Source: Euperipatoides rowelli (lineage: Eukaryota > Onychophora > Udeonychophora > Euonychophora > Peripatopsidae). Taken from it: DNA of 14,384 nucleotides. A program made the position numbers and the translations under genes. Under the pieces are notes generated by a model that searched no databases, was not told the origin of the DNA, and saw only the letters and a program-made list of their open reading frames with translations. Positions 9,351 to 14,384 of the stretch are shown here, one piece after another. Each line of letters starts with the position of its first letter. Within the stretch, counting starts at the first letter, position 1. The stretch lies in NCBI GenBank assembly GCA_003024985.2, contig PXIH01S0011187.1; one strand, given 5' to 3'.

Positions 9351-10016
9351 ATGGATAGCGTTTTCAAACTTAAGTTGGCCTCGTTAAATTTAAGAGGCAT
9401 TAATAATTTTGATAAGGCTGCTGCAGTGTTTAAGAATATTGGAAGTAAATGTAATTATTTTATTCTTCTGCAGGAAACCAAACTCAGGAAGGCTTATGTG
9501 ATGAATGTTTGGAAGCTTTTGGAGGACGGGTATTGCATTTATGCATAGAATGCCGTTGTCTCGGCTGGGAATGGCAGTTTTGATTGACAAGTATGTTATA
9601 ATTTTGGGCAGAAGGTAACCAATGTGGGCGAGAGGTATTATGATGGTGAAAATTTTTATTAATAATATTGAACTTAATGTTGTTAACATTCATATTCCGA
9701 TTATAGACTCAGATAGGAAAGATTTTTTTGATGAGATAGAAAAAATTTTAAAATATGTAAAGGGCTACAAAATATTTATGGGGATTTTAATGTCAATAAC
9801 TGGGTCAAATAAAATCAAATTGATAAACTTATGGAGGATTATTTATTATTGGATGTGGCTCAATGGTGTGATAAAGAACATGTTTATACTAGAATTGTTA
9901 GGATTTCACAGAATCACCTTGCTAGGATATTGGCCCCTTGAAATATAGGCTGGAGATATAATACTTTTCATGAATGGTGCCCTTTTATGATCATGTTTTA
10001 TTGACTTTTTTTATGT
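9351..10016 (+). pseudogene. LINE-2 ORF2, endonuclease domain (broken)
   Basis: An AP-like endonuclease, starting at ATG 9351. KLKLASLNLRGINNFDKAAA carries the catalytic Asn, and FILLQETKL the metal-binding Glu at about residues 37-45. The frame stops at 9546. Shifted frames supply NAVVSAG, GMAVLIDKYVIILGR and, from 9622, IELNVVNIHIPI. The GDFN motif lies near 9778-9793, where the frame shifts again. Further downstream the pattern HVYTRI...NHLARILAP and a degenerate SDH-like YDHVLL near 9986-10003 close the domain. Order and spacing match the family; at least four frame breaks rule out function. Confidence 0.8.
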
Positions 10017-11880
10017 GTGTTTGACAGATCATCTGAACGGTTTTCGTCAAGTAAAAAAAAGGGAATTATTCCGGATATTGATCCGCAGGTCCTGACTGAT
10101 ATTTTTACAGAAGTATTTACTGAATGCTCTTCATTAAATATAGGCATTTCATCAGTGGTGAAGTGGTTGATAATTAAGAACACTGCTTATGATAAATTTG
10201 TACAGGTACAATATTCTCAGAGAAGGAAGATCAAAATAGAATTAGAGATATTAGATTTCAAATTTATGAACTTATAAATAACTTTCATGATAATAATGCA
10301 GAATTCATGGAAAATAAGTATAGGATTCATTATTTAGAAGAGATGGATAGAAAATATGTGTATAATAAATTTTAAGAAATGATATATATGCTACAAAAAA
10401 TACCACTTGGTGTTATTTACTTATAATTTTATAGAAAAAGAAAAAAGCTCAGTGTATTAATGCATGTGGATTAATCAGAGAATTTTTACTGAACCTGGTG
10501 AAATTTTGTATGTGCAGCAAGAATATGTAAATAGGATTAATGACATTTTTGATAATGTTAATAAGGAAAAGAGGTATTGTAATTTTTATAAGGTAAAAGA
10601 GAAAAGTTTTTTACTTCTAAGAACATTTATAAACTGAATAGTGAGGAACATACGAAATTCAATTGTAGATTTAACATGAGTGAATTTGAGCAGACAATAA
10701 AAAAGAGTAACATGAATGTAATGTCGGATCCGGATAATCTGGGAGCTGGTTTTTATAAGCATATGGATCAAAGAGTGAAGATAATATTGTTGGACTGTTT
10801 CAATGAACTATTGGAGGATGGAGACACAGCTGGATGTTTGGATGAACTTGGGAAGACTTTTTTTAAATTATCCCCAAGGGGGCTAATACTGAGAANGTGA
10901 TTGTATCGTTTGATGAATGGAGACAAATAGCTATAATGAACGAGGGTTTAAAAATTTTGCAGAGGATGATTCTTAATAGACTTAATGCTTATATTGATTG
11001 TTTTTTTCCAGAAGGTATCACAGGGATAGAAAAGAGGCCTATCCAGGTTGCTGTTGTTTTGCATCATCTTTTAATTTCAATGAGTGGGAAAAGGGATAGA
11101 AATGTATCTAGGCTTGCTAGACTGGATATGCAGTCAGCATATAATATGGTTAATATGGACTACTTATCATATATTTGTAAATTATATTTGGGAGAGGGTG
11201 TGATGACCATTTTGTTGATAAATGTTATGGAGTATAAGCACATAGCTTTTATTGAATGGAAAGTATATGGGAATTTTCAACTGATGCGGGGGTCTACTCT
11301 GTCTTCTCTAATGTATACTTTTTATCTTATAAAGTTTAATACAGAATTATTAATGAAATTCAGGGTGTTGGTGTGTATGGATCCAATGACAGGGTTAAGG
11401 TTATTTTCTATTTAGATGATGTCTCAGTGGCTTTGGAGGGGAGGAGAGACTTTGGTAAACTGGAGGGTATTTTTGATGAGTTTGTGTCTGTGATTGGATC
11501 CAGGATTAATTATTTGAAGTCCTATATAATAAATCTGAGCACATAATTTTTGGATAAGAGTGAGAAATACAATGGTAGGAGAGATAAGATATTGGGGATT
11601 AATTTTCCTATTGATGGTTTTGATATGAAATGTGTATACTATAATATTCTTGATGGTTTAAGGGATCAATGGAGTGATGGAGGTAAGCTAAGAGTCATGG
11701 GTCTGATGGAGTGGGCACAAATAATTAACAAACTGATGGTTAAAAAATTATTATATTTTTTACCTTTTTTACAGATTAACAAGACCCTTGCTAAAAGACC
11801 TTATAAAATTACTCAAGATATTATTTTTGGGAAATTTAAGTATGTAGGAAGCGGAGGGCGATGTATCCAGTTAAACATGG
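10017..11880 (+). pseudogene. LINE-2 ORF2, linker and reverse transcriptase domain (broken)
   Basis: 10017-10640 is the EN-RT linker, with charged helices and many breaks. The RT fingers start near 10676 with MSEFEQTIKKSNMNVMSDPD and then LGAGFYKHM, matching the KSPGPDGL..FYK motif with its central residues changed. DEWRQIAIMNEGLKILQRMI near 10910-10970 matches NWRPISLLN.DYKIL. LDMQSAYNMVNMDYL near 11125-11167 holds the first catalytic Asp (the usual Asp after AY is Asn). LMRGSTLSSLMYTFYL near 11280-11330 is the decayed RQGDPLSP motif. After a frameshift the catalytic box is intact: YLDDVSVAL, with YLDD at 11409-11420. ILGINFPIDGF near 11590 is the LGI motif, and a thumb-like segment follows. 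One N at 10896. Confidence 0.87.
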
Positions 11881-12378
11881 AGGGCTAGGGATACTCAATA
11901 TTCAGTATATGCAAAAATTAATGGACTTTAATCTGATAAATAAGACCTTAGCTGGGAATGGGTTGTTAAGACACTTGCTGAATAGCCCAGAGTATATTCC
12001 TGATAGGATGTTTTAATCTTGGCATACAAATTATAGGGAGGTTAGGGATATCATTCAGGTGCAGGAGTTTGATTATATAAATTATAGAAGACTTGTAGCT
12101 TATCATCTGCAGCAGAATATGCAATATTTGGCATATAGAAATCAAAATATTTCTCTGATGGACAATTCTAAACTGAGGCTAACAGACAATTTGTCTAATT
12201 TTTTGGTGAAAGTAAAACTGGGATGATTACCGACTAGGAGCAGATTATGTAAAATTGGAATGATAGCTTTGGGTCTACCTTATATATTATGTGTGGGAAA
12301 TATGTAGAGGATACTAAACATCTGTGTTCTTGTTCTAAAATCATTGATGGCACTCAGGCAATTAGGGGTGTTTTTTGA
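11881..12378 (+). pseudogene. LINE-2 ORF2, C-terminal domain with Cys/His knuckle
   Basis: After the stop at 11886 a neighbouring frame gives YPVKHGGLGILNIQYMQKLM, the GGLGI.N. motif that follows the RT thumb in this group. The region LPTRSRLCKIGM near 12228-12262 is preceded by a stop. It leads to CGKYVEDTKHLC at 12292-12327, the familiar C....ED..H...C knuckle. The first Cys of the C-x2-C pair appears to be lost. The frame ends at TGA 12376. Compared with LINE-1, the W..RN.. end is not seen in the same frame. Confidence 0.72.
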
Positions 12379-12561
12379 GGGAAAGTAAAATTGATAATGG
12401 GAACATAGACTCCTTTTATAGGTTTCCTTTTGGGTATAAAAATATATATTTTATGTTACGGTTTGCTATTTGGAAACTCTGTCTGCTTGTTTATGGGGTT
12501 TGTTTTAAAGTATTGAGATTTTTGGGTGGTTAGGATGGGATGTAGATGTATAAGGGGTTTT
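12379..12561 (+). other. LINE-2 3' UTR, part before the SINE
   Basis: Non-coding LINE-2 sequence. Its end, GGGATGTAGATG...TATAAGGGG near 12536-12556, is matched by the inverted copy at about 13795-13820. That copy shows that the SINE interrupts a continuous 3' UTR. Confidence 0.6.
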
Positions 12562-12826
12562 GTCTCAGTTTCGTGGTTGATCGAATTCACGTATGCTTGA
12601 TAAACCAAAGGCGTATGTTGGGAGTCAGGTTCGATCCCCGGCTAGGATAGTTATGGAACATTTTTTTCTCTAGCTGTACCAGCTCGCTTTGGGTTTTTCC
12701 AAGTACGCTGCCCTGTTCAACATCTTAGGAACCTGTTTCTGGTGTAGTTCTTAATTGTTTATTAAATCTCAAAAAAAAAAAAAAATACATCTCTTCTCCC
12801 TTTGGAGAGAAGATTTATTTTTTAAT
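12562..12826 (+). mobile_element. SINE A: tRNA-headed SINE with shared core, in the LINE-2 3' UTR
   Basis: Begins GTCTCAGTTTCG, almost the same as SINE B at 13200. The A-box-like region is CGTGGTTGATCGAATTCAC (about 12572-12590) and the B box is a near-perfect GGTTCGATCCC (12628-12638), so it has a type 2 RNA polymerase III promoter. The central core 12681-12746 (AGCTCGCTTTGGGTTTTTCC to TCTGGTGTA) is nearly identical to SINE B. A poly-A run (12770-12785) and a weak hairpin, CTCTTCTCCC...GGAGAGAAG, close the element. No clear target duplication. The bases 12827-12895 after it are not in the inverted LINE copy, so they may belong to this or to another insertion. Confidence 0.8.
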
Positions 12827-12895
12827 TACCAGGGACAACCTAGCTGGACTATAGTCTGTTGTTGTCAGTCATATTTGTATTTGTATTAATTGTAT
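12827..12895. other. Unassigned insert-like segment after SINE A
   Basis: This segment (ACCAGGGACAACCTAGCTGG...TTGTATTTG) has no match in the inverted LINE-2 3' copy, where TATAAGGGTTATAATAATTA runs on directly. It is therefore extra sequence, inserted with or next to SINE A, or local tail slippage. Function unknown. Confidence 0.4.
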
Positions 12896-13142
12896 TTGTT
12901 ATACATTAAATTAATTCATTTTTAAAGTTTATTTATTTATTTTTTATTATTTTCTGTAGAATATGTACATGCAGAGGTTATTGGGTAAGGTGAGTTTGTG
13001 GGGGTTTTTTTTTAATGTATTATGACATAGAAACTTATAGAACATATGGGGCTTTGTATTGTGTTGAAATGTATGTTTTGCTTGGCATTGTATTATGTAT
13101 TACTGTTATGGTGATTTTAATAAAATAAATAAATAAAAAAAA
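12896..13142 (+). other. LINE-2 3' UTR end, polyadenylation signal and tail
   Basis: From GTTATACATTAAATTAATTC onward this segment aligns with the inverted copy at 13536-13790 at roughly 90 percent identity by eye. Landmarks are GTACATGCAGAGGTTATTGG, GAAACTTATAGAAC and TTGCTTGGCATTG. AATAAA is at 13119-13124, and the tail of AAAT repeats and poly-A ends near 13142. Confidence 0.85.
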
Positions 13143-13535
13143 TGATATGAGGGGAAATAATAATTGGCAAACCAAATGACTTATAACTTATAAGTCATTG
13201 TCTCTGTTCCGTGATCGAGCGGATTCGCCTCCGCTTGATGAACCGAAGGCATATGCTGAGGTGTACACTACAGGTTCACGCCTTGGCTTGGGTAGTTAAG
13301 GAATGGTTTTTTTCCCTAGTGTAAAAGCTCGCTTTTGGTTTTTCCAAGTACGCTGCCCTTGTTAACATCTTAGGAACCTGTTTCTGGTGTATTGAGTGTA
13401 AAAATTATCTGGTGTATTTAAATTGATTAACCTTAAAAATAAATAAATCTCTTCTCCCATTGGAGGGGAGATTTATTTTTTTTAAAAAAAACTTATAAGT
13501 CATTCGGTTCGCCAATTATTATTTCCCCTCAAATC
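13143..13535. repeat. Palindromic flank (~45-bp inverted arms) split by a SINE
   Basis: The sequence after the LINE-2 tail (about 13149-13186, GAGGGGAAATAATAATTGGC and onward to CTTATAA) recurs in inverted orientation at 13491-13530 (ACTTATAAGTCATT... to ...TTATTTCCCCTC), with about two or three differences. At the centre, 13175-13199 is a 25-base palindrome: AATGACTTATAA, a central C, then TTATAAGTCATT. Before SINE B inserted, the two LINE-2 3' ends therefore stood tail to tail around one centre near 13187. Confidence 0.88.
13200..13490 (+). mobile_element. SINE B: tRNA-headed SINE with 14-bp target-site duplication
   Basis: A complete SINE flanked by the perfect 14-bp duplication ACTTATAAGTCATT (13186-13199 and 13491-13504). 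The A-box-like segment CGTGATCGAGCGG is at 13210-13222 and the B box GGTTCACGCC is at 13273-13282. The central core is 13326-13391, nearly the same as SINE A. The 3' end holds a hairpin: AAATAAATCTCTTCTCC pairs with GGAGGGGAGATTTATTT (two G-T wobbles, 4-base loop CATT). A T run and seven or eight A follow, up to the duplication. Being whole and with a perfect duplication, it is the youngest insertion in this part. It would be made by RNA polymerase III and moved by a LINE enzyme acting in trans. Confidence 0.9.
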
Positions 13536-13820
13536 GTTTTTTATTATTTATTATTTTATTAAAATCACCATATCAATAATACATATGTACACACAATGCC
13601 AAGCAAAATATAAATTTCAACACAATACAGAGCCCCATAAGTTCTATAAGTTTCTATATCATAATACATTAAAAAAAACACAAACTCACCTTACCCAATA
13701 ACCTCTGCATGTACATAATCTACAGAAAATAAAAAATAAATAAATAAATAAATAAATAAACTCGAAATAAGAATTAATTCTAATTATTATAACCCTTATA
13801 CTGCATGAAATCTACGTCCC
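13536..13820 (-). mobile_element. 5'-truncated minus-strand copy of the LINE-2 3' end
   Basis: Reverse complement of the LINE-2 3' UTR, from GGGACGTAGATTT (at 13820) to the AATAAA-type tail (at about 13536). It matches 12536-13142 without SINE A. Sequence beyond its truncated end, ATAATAAGTCATTGGGCGGA (from 13821), resembles the sequence beside its tail, ATAAGTCATTCGGTTCGCCA (SINE B split this site). This may be a diverged target duplication. It holds no coding sequence. It could be an independent truncated insertion or one half of an inverted duplication. Confidence 0.85.
13731..13760. repeat. (AAAT)n repeat inside the LINE 3' UTR copy
   Basis: About seven AAAT units. The equivalent place in the plus-strand copy (about 12929-12942) has only about three TTTA units, so the repeat has changed length between the copies. 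Confidence 0.85.
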
Positions 13821-14096
13821 ATAATAAGTCATTGGGCGGAACCAATATTTTATTCTCAGCATAGATATTGATTGTGTAATCTCTATCTATGTCCACAGAT
13901 AAGTACTCCACAGAGAAGGAAAAATATTTTTTGACGTCATAAATTATATATCAACGTATTTGATTCCCATTAGGCTATAACCACTGTAAAAAAAATATAT
14001 ATATATAAAATGCGCGACGTTTAATTAAAACTCGAACTGATAGTATTATTATAGATCAACTTTCCTATACTAACATAATAGCCTACTTGATTTTTT
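13821..14096. other. AT-rich spacer, no gene seen
   Basis: Holds the possible right-hand target duplication (13821-13851), a short (AT)n run near 13995-14008 and otherwise nothing recognised. Confidence 0.5.
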
Positions 14097-14276
14097 GGCC
14101 TTTGGAGCTTAGTCAGTCGAGCGGTTTTGTTGACTGATGGCATTTCACGTCGCTGGTTTGCATACGTTGATAGGCAATTTTTTGTAAGAATTTTTTCTAG
14201 TTTAATTTCTATTCTAATTTTATAATTTATTTATTTTTTTTAAATAAATTTCCATAGGAAATTTCTACGTTTATTG
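14097..14276 (+). mobile_element. SINE C: tRNA-like SINE with a 3' hairpin, different head
   Basis: The head has an A-box-like TTAGTCAGTCGAGCGG (14109-14124) and a decayed B box CTGGTTTGCATACG (14153-14166), about 30 bases apart. A T-rich body follows, and then a perfect 8-bp hairpin AAATTTCC-ATA-GGAAATTT (14246-14264) preceded by TTTAAATAAA. This is the same position and style as the hairpin closing SINE B. The central core of SINEs A and B is absent. No target duplication was seen. The ends are approximate. Confidence 0.6.
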
Positions 14277-14384
14277 TTCTACTATTTATATATTTAGAGT
14301 ATCTAGTTAACATTCTTCTGAACCGGATACAACAGTGCTGTCTTCTTTCTTGCCGTGTCCATTACTCTTAATCCTATGATTCTT
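14277..14384. other. Terminal stretch, nothing recognised
   Basis: About 108 bases with no gene or repeat signal that I can identify. Confidence 0.4.

Larger units (their letters stand above)
7920..13142 (+). mobile_element. LINE-2 copy: second degraded L1/Tx1-like non-LTR retrotransposon
   Basis: Same plan and orientation as LINE-1 but a different family. ORF1 (8009-9293), ORF2 (9351-12378), a 3' UTR, an AATAAA at 13119-13124 and a tail of AAAT repeats grading into poly-A, ending near 13142. The 3' UTR is split by a SINE (12562-12826). A minus-strand copy of the same 3' end (13536-13820) confirms where the 3' part lies. The 5' end is uncertain; it may begin just after the minus-strand SINE. 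The coding strand is poor in C, unlike LINE-1. Stops and frameshifts are numerous, so it is dead. Confidence 0.85.

Noticed and set aside
12562-12660. tRNA gene at the GGTTCGATCCC box
   Set aside because: The sequence cannot form a proper tRNA cloverleaf and continues into a SINE core and tail; it is a tRNA-derived head only.
1180-13142. LTR retrotransposon or endogenous virus
   Set aside because: No long terminal repeats, protease, RNase H/integrase order or envelope; the endonuclease-then-RT order and poly-A tails mark non-LTR elements.
1-14384. A new multi-gene defence or metabolic system
   Set aside because: All recognisable coding sequence belongs to two decayed LINEs; nothing else has motif support.

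Overview
The window looks like gene-poor, repeat-dense nuclear DNA from an AT-rich animal genome. Coding remains are riddled with stops and frameshifts, there are poly-A and (TTTA)n tails, and there are several tRNA-derived SINEs. There are no bacterial-style operons, ribosome binding sites or rRNA/tRNA genes. I see no intact host gene and no spliced gene that I can support. I cannot name the species; an invertebrate is plausible, but that is only a guess. Isolated N bases suggest a consensus or polymorphic assembly.

The backbone is two degraded, full-length or nearly full-length non-LTR retrotransposons in the same orientation. LINE-1 (about 1180-6660) and LINE-2 (about 7920-13142) have the same plan. 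ORF1 carries an RRM-like segment and a CCHC zinc knuckle. ORF2 carries an AP-like endonuclease (EN), a reverse transcriptase (RT) and a C-terminal Cys/His knuckle. The motifs suggest the L1/Tx1 part of the LINE tree, but the two 3' ends differ, so they are separate families. In life ORF1 would coat the RNA, EN would nick the target and RT would copy the RNA there; neither copy can now do this by itself.

Layout. 1-1180: AT-rich, no gene. 1180-6660: LINE-1, broken by a 133-bp snap-back inverted duplication in its EN (2983-3263) and by a 589-bp terminal-inverted-repeat element inserted in its RT (4392-4980), which itself contains a ~70-bp tandem array. 6779-6990: a small fold-back element. 6991-7767: nothing recognised. 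7768-7912: a SINE on the minus strand. 7920-13142: LINE-2, with a SINE in its 3' UTR (12562-12826). 13143-13535: a ~45-bp flank repeated in inverted orientation, split by another SINE with a clear 14-bp target duplication. 13536-13820: a 5'-truncated minus-strand copy of the LINE-2 3' end, making a tail-to-tail palindrome. 13821-14096: nothing recognised. 14097-14276: a fourth tRNA-like SINE.

The most interesting signals are structural. They are the young hairpin duplication inside an old LINE, the tail-to-tail LINE palindrome with a SINE landed at its centre, and a SINE family with a shared central core and a 3'-terminal hairpin. I found no convincing new enzyme system or defence locus.
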